Counted from the stretch's first letter, positions 1 through 8,716 are shown. The stretch is DNA of 36,760 bases from Candidatus Gastranaerophilales bacterium (GCA_944323045.1 CALUQX010000020.1:1-36760), one strand, 5' to 3'. Notes: generated from the letters alone by a model not told the origin. Numbers and translations are program-made.

Positions 1-624
1 ACAGATACCGACGCTGATTCAGACAGTGACACAGATGCTGACTCTGACACAGATACCGACGCTGATTCAGACAGTGACACAGATGCTGACTCTGATACCG
101 ATACCGACGCAGATTCAGACAGTGACACAGATGCTGACTCTGATACAGATACCGACGCAGATTCAGACAGTGACACAGATGCTGACTCTGACACAGATAC
201 AGACGCTGATTCTGACAGTGACACAGATGCAGACTCTGATACTGACAGCGATGCAGATTCAGACAGTGATACAGATGCAGACTCTGATACTGACAGCGAT
301 GCAGATTCAGACAGTGACACAGATGCTGACTCTGATACCGACAGCGATGCAGATTCAGACAGTGATACTGATGCTGACTCTGATACTGACAGCGACGCTG
401 ATTCAGACAGTGATACAGATGCTGACTCTGATGCTGATAATGACGCAGATTCTGACAGCGATACAGATACAGACTCAGATGCGGACTCCGACGCTGATTC
501 TGATGCGGATGCCGATTCAGATACTGATGCAGACACTGACACTGATACAGATGCGGATTCTGATACCGATTCAGACTCAGATACAGATACTGATACGGAC
601 ACCGATACAGATACCGACACGGAT
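1..624 (+). repeat. 48-bp tandem repeat encoding a 16-aa Asp array
   Basis: Thirteen consecutive 48-bp units run from base 1. The first nine are near-identical (unit protein [16 protein letters not shown], varying mainly at synonymous third positions and in T/S choices) and the last four are degenerate. The array probably continues upstream of the window. It lies entirely inside the PilZ gene and keeps the reading frame. Confidence 0.92.
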
Positions 625-1050
625 TCTGATGACGATTTGAATGCTAATACCGGTAAAGAAGCTTACAAACAGCGTATAGTAAACGACAGTATTCAATCAA
701 TCGACAAACGTCAATATATGAGATTTGATGCAGAAAACAACAGAAACCCAATTTCTATGGAAGATAATGCACAACTCTCAGGTTTAATCGACATTTCCCG
801 CGGTGGTATTGCAGTAAGACATACTAACAATCTTAAAGTTGGTGATGTTGTACCTGTTAAAATCTCTTACGGTGACTTGAACATTAATGCTGATGTCAAA
901 GTTGTTACAGCCAACAGTGAGCGTGCAGGGGCTGAATTCATCAATCTTGACAGAGCAACCGCAAACAAACTTCTTTATATGAATATCTTGTTAAAAGAAG
1001 CCAACGGTGTTCAGGCAAACGCAGGTGAATTTAGTTTTGAATTAAACTAG
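1..1050 (+). CDS. Asp-repeat / PilZ-domain protein (5' end outside window)
   Basis: The reading frame is open from the first base to the TAG at 1048-1050, so the gene starts upstream of the window. Codons 1-212 alternate Asp with Thr, Ala or Ser in a 16-residue repeat. After a short linker comes a C-terminal PilZ domain: RxxxR is present (Arg codons at 709-711 and 721-723, RQYMR), followed by DxSxxG (DISRGG from 790). These are the signature residues for binding cyclic di-GMP. PilZ is a cytoplasmic sensor, whereas alternating acidic repeats are best known from surface proteins, so the combination is odd. A TTG at 637 is only a Leu codon inside the same frame, not a needed start. The acidic tract may be a flexible spacer or polyanionic tether. 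The PilZ call is firm; the role is unknown. Confidence 0.85.
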   Translation, partial: TDTDADSDSDTDADSDTDTDADSDSDTDADSDTDTDADSDSDTDADSDTDTDADSDSDTDADSDTDTDADSDSDTDADSDTDSDADSDSDTDADSDTDSDADSDSDTDADSDTDSDADSDSDTDADSDTDSDADSDSDTDADSDADNDADSDSDTDTDSDADSDADSDADADSDTDADTDTDTDADSDTDSDSDTDTDTDTDTDTDTDSDDDLNANTGKEAYKQRIVNDSIQSIDKRQYMRFDAENNRNPISMEDNAQLSGLIDISRGGIAVRHTNNLKVGDVVPVKISYGDLNINADVKVVTANSERAGAEFINLDRATANKLLYMNILLKEANGVQANAGEFSFELN

Positions 1051-1067
1051 TAGAATATAAATAATAG

Positions 1068-1104
1068 AAAGAGGTTAAGTGAATTATCATTTAACCTCTT
1101 TTTT
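1068..1104. terminator. Bidirectional intrinsic terminator
   Basis: A stem of about 14 bp (GAGGTTAA paired with TTAACCTC plus flanking A/T pairs, one G-T) encloses a 6-nt loop and has a T-run on the plus side and an A-run giving T's on the minus side. It sits between two convergent genes and can serve both. Confidence 0.85.
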
Positions 1105-2965
1105 ATGCCATTAATCTGCGACCGTTCATATAGAATGTTGGATTTGATTGTATTGAAGTACCACGTCTTGCATTAATATTGTTACGTCTTGTTTGTCCAT
1201 CCGCAAGTATTTTCTTCGTCAAATCATCCAGTTGAATATCTAGTTGTCTTGCTTCTTGAGAAGAAGATTCTTTTATATTCTGCTTAACTTGTTGCCCGAT
1301 TGCAGTTAACAATTTTTGTATTTTTTTCTCATCTGCTTTAAGTTCTTTAAATGCAGCTTCTGCATTTTCTTTACGTATTAATTCTTTAGCCCTTTTCATG
1401 CTATCAGCATCAGCCTGTTTAAGTGCCTTGTCGAGTCCTGAACCTTCTTTTATTTCGATTTTGTCAGGAATATCTGCTTCTGGTACTTCTAGAGAAGGTT
1501 TTTCAAGCGGGGCATTAGGGTCAAATTTTGTTTTTACATCACCTGCACCTGCATTAGTTGCTTCGCCCATCTTGTTTAATGTTTCCGGTGGTTTTGTGCC
1601 CTGTGCTTCAGCCATTGCTGCTGGACTCGTTGGTGTGTCTGTAATTTCACCCGGTGCTGCACTTTCCTGAAGTTTGTCACCTGCTTGTTCCTGCAGTTTG
1701 TCTGCCTCTTTTGTAACATTTTCTGCTGTCTTACCAACATTTTCTGCTTGTTTTGACATTTCTTTGAAGTCACTTGATAATTGTTTTGTTGATTTAACTG
1801 CAGCAGCACCTGTTTGAACAGCGGTTGTTATGTTGGTTAAAGCGCCGAGTAAGTTACCTTCAGCCATATTACCTGCAGCCATCAAGACATTCGCAGCAGT
1901 TTGACCGTAATTACCTATTGTTTCAGTTGCTTCACCAATTGGCTTCATAACATTACCTGCTGCTGCTAATGCCGCACCAATAATTGGAATACCGCCCATA
2001 GCAATAAATGCCATACCTGCATATTTTACGGTAGTACCAACATTAGTTACGGTTGTTGCTATTTCATTGAATTTATTAGCAAATTTCATAAAGCCAGAAA
2101 CTTCATTCTGGTTAGCTTCGGCTGCTTTTTGTGATTTTTGCGTATTTTTAACATAAGTTGTGTTGATACGATCCATTGAACGCAAAGATGCAGTTGACTG
2201 TTTTGTCAAAACTGTAACCTGCTGGTTATAGATTTTTATTACATTGCTTTTTTCGCCGATACGAGTCTGCAAATCCTGAATTTTTTCCATATCGCCGCTG
2301 CCGCTGTCAACAGCACCGCTTTGTTCAGTTCCGGCTAAGTTTAAGCTGAATGCACTGTGGGAACCAATACCTGTTTTGTCTGCATTCAAAAGAGATTCAA
2401 GTTCTTTGTTAAGTCCGGTCAGTTCTGCCTGTTCTGCCTGAATACTTGCACTGATGGTATCTATTTGCTGATTAGTTCTTTTTAAAGAAGACTGCGCTTT
2501 ACTATTTTGAGATTTGAAAGACTGGTCGTCTTTTTTAACTTGTTTGGCAGTTTCTTGCGCATTTGAAGATATGTCATTTGTTTTAGATGTATTTTGTTCA
2601 GATTGAGTCGTTCCAGATCTTACTTCTACCTGCTGTCCTTGTGCTTCTTTAGCTGCTGCACGTCCTGCAGAAGGGTCTTTTGAGCCGGCTAAAGATTCGG
2701 CTGATTGAGAACCTTTATCTTCTGAAGAGGTTACAACTGCCCCTGATTTGTCATTTTTATTGTTTTGAGATATCATTACACTGGATTTTAATGCAGCGGC
2801 ATTATTACTGCTGCCGCCGTACAGACTTTTTACCCCCGGAGCATCAAAAACAGAACCATTTTTAGTCATATAGTCAGGTTTAGCCGTAGTGCTAGTCTTC
2901 TGACCGCCTATTTTCTTATAAATGGATAGATCTGTATTGGTATTATTAACGCCATTGACACCCAT
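1103..2965 (-). CDS. Orphan coiled-coil protein with central hydrophobic region
   Basis: The 620-aa product is not a recognised family. The N-terminus is rich in Asn, Ser, Thr and Gly with no Sec signal peptide. Low-complexity S/Q/N-rich sequence continues to about residue 145. Likely coiled coils lie at about 150-195, 225-285, 395-430 and 515-590. A clear hydrophobic stretch occupies residues 315-340, followed by a weaker Ala/Gly-rich one at 353-390. The C-terminus is basic. A disordered N-terminus, long coiled coils and a central hydrophobic hairpin resemble type III secretion translocators of the IpaB/YopB kind in layout only; no sequence identity was established. The ATG has a GGAG about 12 nt upstream. 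A cell-envelope or phage-like structural role is an alternative. Confidence 0.75.
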   Translation of the reverse strand: MGVNGVNNTNTDLSIYKKIGGQKTSTTAKPDYMTKNGSVFDAPGVKSLYGGSSNNAAALKSSVMISQNNKNDKSGAVVTSSEDKGSQSAESLAGSKDPSAGRAAAKEAQGQQVEVRSGTTQSEQNTSKTNDISSNAQETAKQVKKDDQSFKSQNSKAQSSLKRTNQQIDTISASIQAEQAELTGLNKELESLLNADKTGIGSHSAFSLNLAGTEQSGAVDSGSGDMEKIQDLQTRIGEKSNVIKIYNQQVTVLTKQSTASLRSMDRINTTYVKNTQKSQKAAEANQNEVSGFMKFANKFNEIATTVTNVGTTVKYAGMAFIAMGGIPIIGAALAAAGNVMKPIGEATETIGNYGQTAANVLMAAGNMAEGNLLGALTNITTAVQTGAAAVKSTKQLSSDFKEMSKQAENVGKTAENVTKEADKLQEQAGDKLQESAAPGEITDTPTSPAAMAEAQGTKPPETLNKMGEATNAGAGDVKTKFDPNAPLEKPSLEVPEADIPDKIEIKEGSGLDKALKQADADSMKRAKELIRKENAEAAFKELKADEKKIQKLLTAIGQQVKQNIKESSSQEARQLDIQLDDLTKKILADGQTRRNNINARRGTSIQSNPTFYMNGRRLMA

Positions 2966-2983
2966 TTGTGTAAAGCTCTCCTG

Positions 2984-3005
2984 TATTTATATCTCTCTAT
3001 AAATA
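2984..3005. repeat. Inverted repeat in the leader of the coiled-coil protein gene
   Basis: TATTTATA and its exact complement TATAAATA are separated by 6 nt, just upstream of the Shine-Dalgarno of the minus-strand gene ending at 2965. It could be an operator or a small 5'-UTR hairpin; nothing else identifies it. Confidence 0.5.
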
Positions 3006-3131
3006 TAAACGTGCTTTGAAGACGCCTAATTTCAGCACTTTACAATATTGTTACATAAGTTAACACTAACTTTTGAGAGTGTCCGACATGTAATTATGCG
3101 TTACAATTTTTTAGAATATTTATTAAAAAAT

Positions 3132-3160
3132 TTGCCTATCGGATATATTTGGAGTAATAT
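3132..3160 (+). promoter_or_regulatory. Sigma-70-type promoter of fabI
   Basis: TTGCCT and TAATAT are 17 bp apart, about 45 bp upstream of the fabI start. This leaves a leader containing the AAGGAGAG ribosome site. Confidence 0.6.
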
Positions 3161-3205
3161 TCTTATATCAAATTAGTACATGTAGTTTTTTAAGGAGAGA
3201 TAAAT

Positions 3206-4021
3206 ATGAAACTAATGGAAGGTAAAAAAGGGATTATTTTTGGAGTTTCTAATACTCATGGTATTGCATATGCTATTGCTAAACAGCTTTTTGAAGCAGG
3301 TGCAGATATAGCGTTCACTTATGCCGGTGAAGCAATGGAAAAACGCGTTAGACCGCTTGCTGAAAGTATGAATGCAAAAATCATCATGAGTTGTGATGTT
3401 ACAAAAGAAGATGAAGTTGAAGCAGTATTCAAGGAATGTGAAAAAGTTTACGGCAAATTAGACTTTGTTGTACATGCTGTTGCATTTGCGGCAAAAGAAG
3501 ACTTGCAGGGCAGATTTATTGACACATCTCACGCAGGCTGGGATCTGGCAATGGGTGTTAGTGCATATTCACTTATTTCACTCTGCCGTCATGCAGAACC
3601 GATTATGAATGAAGGCGGGTCAATATTTGCTCTGACTTATTTGGGCTCTGAATATGTTGTTGCTAATTACAATATTATGGGTGTTGCAAAAGCCGCTTTA
3701 GAAAGCTCTATGAGATATCTGGCTGCTGATTTGGGTCCTAAGGGTATCAGAGTTAACTGTATATCTGCCGGCGCTGTTAAAACACTTGCTGCTAAAGGTA
3801 TTTCTGGATTTGACAAAATGCTTAAAGCCGCTGTTGCTAAAGCTCCTCTGAAACGCAATGTTTCTCTGGATGATGTTGGTAAAGCCGGTCTGTATCTGGC
3901 TTCTGATTTGTCAACCGGCACAACAGGACAAATTCTCTATGTAGATTGCGGATGTCACGCGGTTTACGCTTCTCTCGACGAAATGGAAATTATAGCTAAT
4001 TCTATTTCTAAGGGTGTATAA
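3206..4021 (+). CDS. fabI: Enoyl-[acyl-carrier-protein] reductase (NADH)
   Basis: The 271-aa product is a short-chain dehydrogenase of the FabI family. It catalyses the last reduction of each fatty-acid elongation cycle (trans-2-enoyl-ACP to acyl-ACP) in the cytoplasm. The N-terminal nucleotide-binding stretch GVSNTHGIAYAIA is the relaxed FabI form of the glycine-rich loop. The catalytic set is present: Tyr145 in LTYLG, Tyr155 and Lys162 in YNIMGVAK (the FabI Y-x6-K), matching E. coli Tyr146, Tyr156 and Lys163. The C-terminal VDCG replaces the more usual VDGG. A strong AAGGAGAG lies 6-7 nt before the ATG. It appears monocistronic, flanked by its own promoter and terminator. FabI is the triclosan target class; sensitivity cannot be read from the sequence. 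Confidence 0.95.
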   Translation: MKLMEGKKGIIFGVSNTHGIAYAIAKQLFEAGADIAFTYAGEAMEKRVRPLAESMNAKIIMSCDVTKEDEVEAVFKECEKVYGKLDFVVHAVAFAAKEDLQGRFIDTSHAGWDLAMGVSAYSLISLCRHAEPIMNEGGSIFALTYLGSEYVVANYNIMGVAKAALESSMRYLAADLGPKGIRVNCISAGAVKTLAAKGISGFDKMLKAAVAKAPLKRNVSLDDVGKAGLYLASDLSTGTTGQILYVDCGCHAVYASLDEMEIIANSISKGV

Positions 4022-4065
4022 AATTTCTCGTATAATTCTTATTTTTATGGTTTTATTCTACTTTA

Positions 4066-4099
4066 GGCGGATTTTGAAAAAAATCCGCCTTTTCTTTTT
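4066..4099 (+). terminator. Intrinsic terminator of fabI
   Basis: GGCGGATTTT pairs with AAAATCCGCC around a 4-nt loop and is followed by a T-rich tract. Confidence 0.88.
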
Positions 4100-4129
4100 G
4101 ATAACATTTATTTCTAACCCGATACGGTA

Positions 4130-4158
4130 TTGAGTTTTATTTTTTTTTACAGTATTAT
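4130..4158 (+). promoter_or_regulatory. Promoter of the SEC-C protein gene
   Basis: TTGAGT and TATTAT are separated by 17 bp, 35 bp upstream of the start codon at 4194. Confidence 0.6.
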
Positions 4159-4193
4159 TCATATAAAAAGCAAATAGGGAGAGTTAGTTTCAT

Positions 4194-5495
4194 ATGATTT
4201 TACAAGAAGATTTGAAGGTAATAAATGAAGTAATAAAAAATGTCGCAATTTTTATTCAGCAGGATTTAGTTGTAAAGCCGGATTTTGAAGAATATCTTAG
4301 AACTCTGGGCACCAATATTCAGTCTGCAAGCTTTCAGTCAGCATGCTTTAATTACATCTTTGAAAGACGCTTAGGCGATGAGAGAAAGAGTATTATCGAG
4401 ACTTACCTTGAACGTTCAATGAATATTACCGATGATTTTAAAAAAGTTGCAGAAGCACTTGCAAAATCTGTATCTTCTGTATTTGAAATTAAAAAGATTA
4501 CAAAAACAGGGTTTGAACTCTACAACATAATTAATGAAAAATTTTATAATGTTACATCTCTTGTAAAAATGACTTCTTTCAGAGGCATGGGCTCAGGACA
4601 ATATGCTATAGCAAGAATATTCACATATGAAGGCGCATATTATCTGTTAGAAGTCTCCGGTGTATTACCTGCAAACAGACGTGATGATGCACTGCGCTTT
4701 TCTATTGCTAAAATAATTCAGAATCCGGAACTGGTTTATATGGATAATCCTGAAAAACTTAAAGAACTGGAAGAAAATGTAGAAGAAGTTTATCAAAAAT
4801 TTGTAGAATATTTCGGTACAGATGAAGTAGTTACTACAAACAAACATGCGGATGATATAATAAGTCTTTTCAATGAATACGCTGAACTTGGCGAAAAACA
4901 GCCTTATGAGGACAAAATTGAAAAATTGGATACCTACAAATATTTTGATGTAAGTGAATTCAATAATTCATACGACAATTTTCTTGAAAATTCTCTGGGC
5001 GGTTTTTCTTCTCACACCGAAACTTATGATGTAGGCATAATTTTTGACCGCGAATTAGGTTTGTATGCAATTCCGTTTTATGAAACTTTCAACAAAATTT
5101 TTGAGGCTAAAGATTACAAAGAAATTGAAAATTATGACAGATGTATTCAATACTTCTTGTTGAATGACAAATTTTCTGCAAATATAATCAAACGTGTTGC
5201 GCAAAAGCATGAAAACTTTATGAAGGTTATTAATGATGTTTGTAATGCAAACTACACACTTGATGAACTGCTGAAAAAATACAAGGCAAAATATCTGGAA
5301 CAAAAAATATTTTCATCAACAACTGTACTTTACAAATCAAGAGCGTTTTCTAATACACTTGGCATAATTGAAGAAAACGAAGAACGCCCGCAATTGGATT
5401 CAAGTATTGATTTGTCAAAGATAGGGCGGAATGATCCGTGTCCTTGCGGCAGCGGCAAAAAATTCAAAAAATGCTGCGGGGCACATTTAAACTAA
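4194..5495 (+). CDS. SEC-C motif protein of unknown function
   Basis: The 433-aa protein ends in a textbook SEC-C zinc-binding motif ([18 protein letters not shown], Cys-x-Cys-x8-Cys-Cys), the module found at the C-terminus of SecA and of many otherwise unrelated proteins. The preceding ~405 residues are not recognised. They look globular and mostly helical, with no signal peptide or membrane segment, so the protein is probably cytosolic. It starts at an ATG preceded by GGGAGAG about 12 nt upstream and is monocistronic between its own promoter and terminator. The SEC-C tail may mediate ribosome, SecB or nucleic-acid contacts as in characterised cases, but the function here is unassigned. Confidence 0.88.
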   Translation: MILQEDLKVINEVIKNVAIFIQQDLVVKPDFEEYLRTLGTNIQSASFQSACFNYIFERRLGDERKSIIETYLERSMNITDDFKKVAEALAKSVSSVFEIKKITKTGFELYNIINEKFYNVTSLVKMTSFRGMGSGQYAIARIFTYEGAYYLLEVSGVLPANRRDDALRFSIAKIIQNPELVYMDNPEKLKELEENVEEVYQKFVEYFGTDEVVTTNKHADDIISLFNEYAELGEKQPYEDKIEKLDTYKYFDVSEFNNSYDNFLENSLGGFSSHTETYDVGIIFDRELGLYAIPFYETFNKIFEAKDYKEIENYDRCIQYFLLNDKFSANIIKRVAQKHENFMKVINDVCNANYTLDELLKKYKAKYLEQKIFSSTTVLYKSRAFSNTLGIIEENEERPQLDSSIDLSKIGRNDPCPCGSGKKFKKCCGAHLN

Positions 5496-5499
5496 GTTG

Positions 5500-5532
5500 A
5501 AATGAGGTGAAATTAATTCACCTCATTTTTTA
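5500..5532 (+). terminator. Intrinsic terminator after the SEC-C gene
   Basis: AAATGAGGTGAA pairs with TTCACCTCATTT around a 6-nt AT loop and is followed by T's. Confidence 0.88.
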
Positions 5533-5891
5533 ATTATTCGATTTATCGTCTAAGTAATGGCGATTATTTTGGTATTGATTTTGCCTCTAATAGAGAATGG
5601 ATATATATAATTGGAGATGTAAATAAATGTTTTGCAAGAGAAGATAATCTTGGCACTTGTATTTTTCCATTTTTGCTGACTGGAAGTGAAGCATTACAAG
5701 GAACTGACTCTTGGAAATATCATAAAAATAAGCTATTTGAGCCTTATAAGTGGAATTGGGATGGAGAAATTGAATCTCTATATGATAGTTCTGAGTATGG
5801 CTGCAAAAATGGAGAAAAAAGATTATTTTGTACAGCACTTATACAGCAGAACAATTGGGAAATTCCTGACGACTATCCCCTAAAATTTTAA
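5532..5891 (+). pseudogene. 3' remnant of a type IV pilin-like (prepilin) gene
   Basis: The frame ending in TAA at 5889-5891 is open back to a stop at 5514-5516, but it has no plausible start and no N-terminal pilin helix. The visible ~119 residues resemble the C-terminal half of a pseudopilin: a nGdyFgIdF strand, IIGDVNKC (the common D-x-N element), then CTALIQQNNWEIPDDYPLKF at the end. The intact pilin-like gene at 11984-12742 ends similarly (TALF..GWEFKDDYPW). The upstream boundary coincides with the terminator of the preceding gene. I read this as a truncated duplicate left by recombination or deletion. A short ORF starting at an internal ATG (5673) is possible but has no good ribosome site. 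This is the main content of the 5496-6036 gap. Confidence 0.7.
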
Positions 5892-5972
5892 TTTAAGGTT
5901 ACAGTTGCAGCGAGATTTTAAGTCTTGACTACATTAAACGATTGATTTTATTCGCTAAAAATTGTAAATAAA

Positions 5973-6001
5973 TTGAAAAATTTTGTGTAAACATATATAA
6001 T
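5973..6001 (+). promoter_or_regulatory. Promoter of the dicarboxylate symporter gene
   Basis: TTGAAA and a perfect TATAAT are 17 bp apart and 35 bp upstream of the ATG at 6037. Confidence 0.75.
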
Positions 6002-6036
6002 AAACAGGTAAAAGTACTTTAAATGAGGATAATTAT

Positions 6037-7359
6037 ATGAAATTACACATGCAGATTCTTATTGCACTGGGACTGGGTATTAAGCGTAACTGGCATATAT
6101 TTTTCGGTATTATTGCCGGTATTCTTGTCGGTATATTTTTGCATTCTCATCCGAGCGCTCTTGTGTCAACAATTTTAACCTTTGTAGGACAGGTGTTTAT
6201 AAGATTAATTCAGATGGTTGTAATTCCGCTTGTTGTTTCTGCAATTATTATAGGGATTACAAGTGTTGGTGATAACAAACAACTGGGTAAGTTCGGTAAA
6301 AAAATGGTTTTATATTACGGGATAATTACCTCTGCGGCTGTTATTATCGGGGCTGCACTGGCTTTGATTTTCAAACCGGGAATCGGGGCGGCTAATTATA
6401 TTGCAGAAAATGCCGCGGCTGAAGTTCAGGCATCTGTTGCAACTGCAATGGCTCAACAACAGGGAAATATTCTGAATATTTTCTTAGGATTTATTCCTAG
6501 CAATCCGTTCCATTCGTTTGCTTATGGCGATATGGTTCCTATTATTGTGTTTGTTTTAATTTTTGCTGTTGCACTGGCTAAAGTAGGGGATGTAAACAGA
6601 CCAATTGTGTCTTTCTTTGAATCTGTGTTTGCGGCAACAATGAAAATAACTGATTGGATAATGTTCCTCGCTGCTCCAGGTGTATTTGCACTGACTGCAA
6701 GCGCTGTTTCTAGCTTTGGAATTGATATTTTTGCAAGCATTTCAAAATATTTGTTTGTGTTGTTCTTAGGATTTTTAATCCAGTTATTCGTAGTTTATCC
6801 GCTGTTCCTGAAATTCTTTTCAAAAGTTTCAGTTGCAATGTTATATTCTGCAGTTGCAGAAGCGATGATGGTCGCCTTTGGTACAGCTAGTTCATCAGCA
6901 ACTTTGCCTTTGACAATTGCTTGTTGTGAAAAAAGAGGTATTTCTCATAAAATTTCAAGCTTTGTATTGCCGTTAGGGGCTACATTAAATATGGATGGTA
7001 CGGCTTTACTGCAGACCGTTGCGGTAATATTCCTTGCACAGGCTTATGGTGTGCCGCTTGAACCGTTTCTGGTAATACAAATTGCATTACTTGCTATAGT
7101 TGCCTCCAGCACATGTGCCGGAATTCCGGGGGCAGGCTTGATTACTATCGCATTGATTCTGAATGGTATGGGCTTGAGTCCGGAACAGTTAGTCGCAGGA
7201 TTTGCATTCCTGTTTACAATCGAAAGGGTTACTGATATGATGAGAACTCTTGTCAATGTAACTTCTGATACGGTTGTTGTTGCAGCTATTGCAGATAATG
7301 AAAATGAGATTAATTATGACTTGCTAAATAATCCTCAGTCATATGAAGAAATTGCTTAG
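6037..7359 (+). CDS. Dicarboxylate/amino acid:cation symporter (DAACS family)
   Basis: The 440-aa polytopic inner-membrane protein belongs to the GltP/GltT/DctA family, which takes up glutamate, aspartate or C4-dicarboxylates with Na+ or H+. The family's re-entrant loop HP1 serine motif is at residues 282-291 (GTASSSATLP), and TM7 carries NMDGT at 318-322, the cation- and substrate-binding stretch. Length and hydrophobic profile (about eight membrane spans) match the family. The N-terminus is typical (KRNWHIFFGIIAGILVG). GAGG lies 8 nt before the ATG. It has its own promoter and terminator. Glutamate, aspartate or succinate cannot be distinguished by eye. Confidence 0.92.
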   Translation: MKLHMQILIALGLGIKRNWHIFFGIIAGILVGIFLHSHPSALVSTILTFVGQVFIRLIQMVVIPLVVSAIIIGITSVGDNKQLGKFGKKMVLYYGIITSAAVIIGAALALIFKPGIGAANYIAENAAAEVQASVATAMAQQQGNILNIFLGFIPSNPFHSFAYGDMVPIIVFVLIFAVALAKVGDVNRPIVSFFESVFAATMKITDWIMFLAAPGVFALTASAVSSFGIDIFASISKYLFVLFLGFLIQLFVVYPLFLKFFSKVSVAMLYSAVAEAMMVAFGTASSSATLPLTIACCEKRGISHKISSFVLPLGATLNMDGTALLQTVAVIFLAQAYGVPLEPFLVIQIALLAIVASSTCAGIPGAGLITIALILNGMGLSPEQLVAGFAFLFTIERVTDMMRTLVNVTSDTVVVAAIADNENEINYDLLNNPQSYEEIA

Positions 7360-7396
7360 AAATTTCATATTTTCATTTATAACTCCTATTATGGGT

Positions 7397-7429
7397 TCTC
7401 CTGTTTGTCAAACGCAGGGGACTTTTTTT
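7397..7429 (+). terminator. Intrinsic terminator after the symporter gene
   Basis: TCTCCTG pairs with CAGGGGA (one G-T) around an 11-nt loop that itself has TTTG/CAAA complementarity, followed by seven T's. It lies inside the longest possible ORF of the next gene, arguing against that ORF's upstream TTG start. Confidence 0.75.
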
Positions 7430-7458
7430 ATGATAAAATTAAAATGAGGTTATACTAT

Positions 7459-8358
7459 ATGCACTCAAATACGGATAAAATAGCATCAACTTTTCTCGGG
7501 AAAAAAGTGAGCGGAAGTCAGAATTATGATTCCTCACTTCTGGTTGCAGTGCCCAGAAATGAGAATAGAGAACAATATGAAATATCCAGCGTCAAACTGC
7601 CATTTGATGGGTGGGATGTCTGGCACGCTTATGAGTTTTCTGCAATGAGCGAAAATTCTGTTCCGGTAACCAGAGTATTGAAAATAAAATACAATTGCAC
7701 AAGTCCGTTTATTGTTGAATCCAAGTCACTAAAACTATATTTGAATTCGTTTAATATGAGCAGGTTTGGTAAAAACACCGGTGAATGCCTTAATATCTGC
7801 AGACGCATAATTGAAAATGATTTGTGTGAAAAATTGCAGACAAATGTGGAGGCTGCTTTTCTTGAGAATAATTATCCGCGCAATGAAATATTTAAAGAAT
7901 TTATAGATATAATGGAATATGTAGATGCGGATTCCTTAAAGGTAGAACGCTTTAAAGAATCACCGGAGTTGTTAAAGGCAGAAAAGACTGATGCCGCAAA
8001 GACATATTATTTAAGCTTTGATTCGTTGCGTTCAAACTGCCGCGTCACTCATCAGCCGGATTTTGGCGATGTATTTATCTATTACAAATCAAAAAAACAC
8101 ATAGATGAAGCAGGTTTGGTAAAGTATCTGTGTTCTTTTCGTTCAGAATATCATTTTCATGAAGAATGCTGTGAAATGATTTATAAAAGACTTTACGATA
8201 TTTTGGATGATGCAGATGAACTTTTTGTCTGTGCATTGTACACTCGCCGCGGCGGAATTGATATTTCTCCTGTAAGGTGGAGTAAAAACTGTTCTATAAA
8301 AGATGCAGAATTGCTTTTAGATATGACAAAATTCGCCAGATGCGGGATAAAACAATAG
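7459..8358 (+). CDS. queF: NADPH-dependent 7-cyano-7-deazaguanine reductase (long QueF)
   Basis: The 299-aa product reduces preQ0 to preQ1, a late step of queuosine tRNA-modification synthesis. It is the long, two-module (E. coli-like) QueF. The N-terminal module carries ESKS (residues 87-90) within a strongly conserved ESKSLKLYLNSFN stretch. The C-terminal module carries the nucleophile Cys194 (SNCRVTHQPD) and the acid Asp201, seven residues apart as in E. coli Cys190/Asp197, then FHEEC and YTRRGGIDISP. I chose ATG 7459 because TGAGG sits 9 nt upstream and homologues start near here. An in-frame TTG at 7405 would begin inside the preceding terminator. The gene is 13 nt from yraN, a probable operon. 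No other queuosine gene is in the window. Confidence 0.95.
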   Translation: MHSNTDKIASTFLGKKVSGSQNYDSSLLVAVPRNENREQYEISSVKLPFDGWDVWHAYEFSAMSENSVPVTRVLKIKYNCTSPFIVESKSLKLYLNSFNMSRFGKNTGECLNICRRIIENDLCEKLQTNVEAAFLENNYPRNEIFKEFIDIMEYVDADSLKVERFKESPELLKAEKTDAAKTYYLSFDSLRSNCRVTHQPDFGDVFIYYKSKKHIDEAGLVKYLCSFRSEYHFHEECCEMIYKRLYDILDDADELFVCALYTRRGGIDISPVRWSKNCSIKDAELLLDMTKFARCGIKQ

Positions 8359-8371
8359 CAGGGAGTTTTTG

Positions 8372-8716
8372 ATGAATAACAGAAAATTAGGTGATAGCGG
8401 TGAAGATTTAGCCTGCAGATATCTGGAAAAACGCGGGTATAAAATACTTGAGCGCAACAAACATTATTCTAAACTCTGCGAAATTGATATTATAGCCGAA
8501 TACAAAGGAACAATTGTTTTTGTGGAAGTTAAAACGCGCAATACAAACACTTATGGCACACCCTTTGAGGCGATTACTCATTCAAAAATGCAAAACTTAA
8601 AAACAGGAATAATGAGTTATTTATCTGAACACAAAACACGCAAATACAGATTGGATATTATTGGCATAACGCTTAAACCTGAATTAAAAATTGAACACAT
8701 TAAGAATGCAGGCTGA
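8372..8716 (+). CDS. yraN: YraN / UPF0102 family endonuclease-like protein
   Basis: The 114-aa protein is full length for the UPF0102 (YraN) family, a small PD-(D/E)XK-like nuclease fold of uncertain physiological role. The conserved landmarks are the N-terminal GDSGEDLACRYLEKRGYKIL helix region, then CEIDIIAEY and VFVEVKTR, giving the E-D-ExK active-site arrangement. ATG 8372 is preferred over an in-frame TTG one codon upstream because GGGAG is 6 nt before it. It follows queF closely and is probably cotranscribed. A weak hairpin (AATGC/GCATT) overlaps its stop codon. Confidence 0.92.
   Translation: MNNRKLGDSGEDLACRYLEKRGYKILERNKHYSKLCEIDIIAEYKGTIVFVEVKTRNTNTYGTPFEAITHSKMQNLKTGIMSYLSEHKTRKYRLDIIGITLKPELKIEHIKNAG

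Noticed and set aside
1-624. CRISPR-like array
   Set aside because: Units are contiguous without unique spacers, and they preserve a coding frame.
26-640. A 204-codon ORF rich in Met, Thr, Leu, Ile and Gln
   Set aside because: It is the +2 shadow of the 48-bp Asp repeat. The frame-1 reading encodes the acidic array and runs on into the PilZ domain, so the shadow is an artefact of repetitive DNA.
637-1050. Stand-alone PilZ protein starting at TTG 637
   Set aside because: The TTG is in frame with an open upstream reading frame and has no ribosome-binding site; it is a Leu codon of the larger protein.
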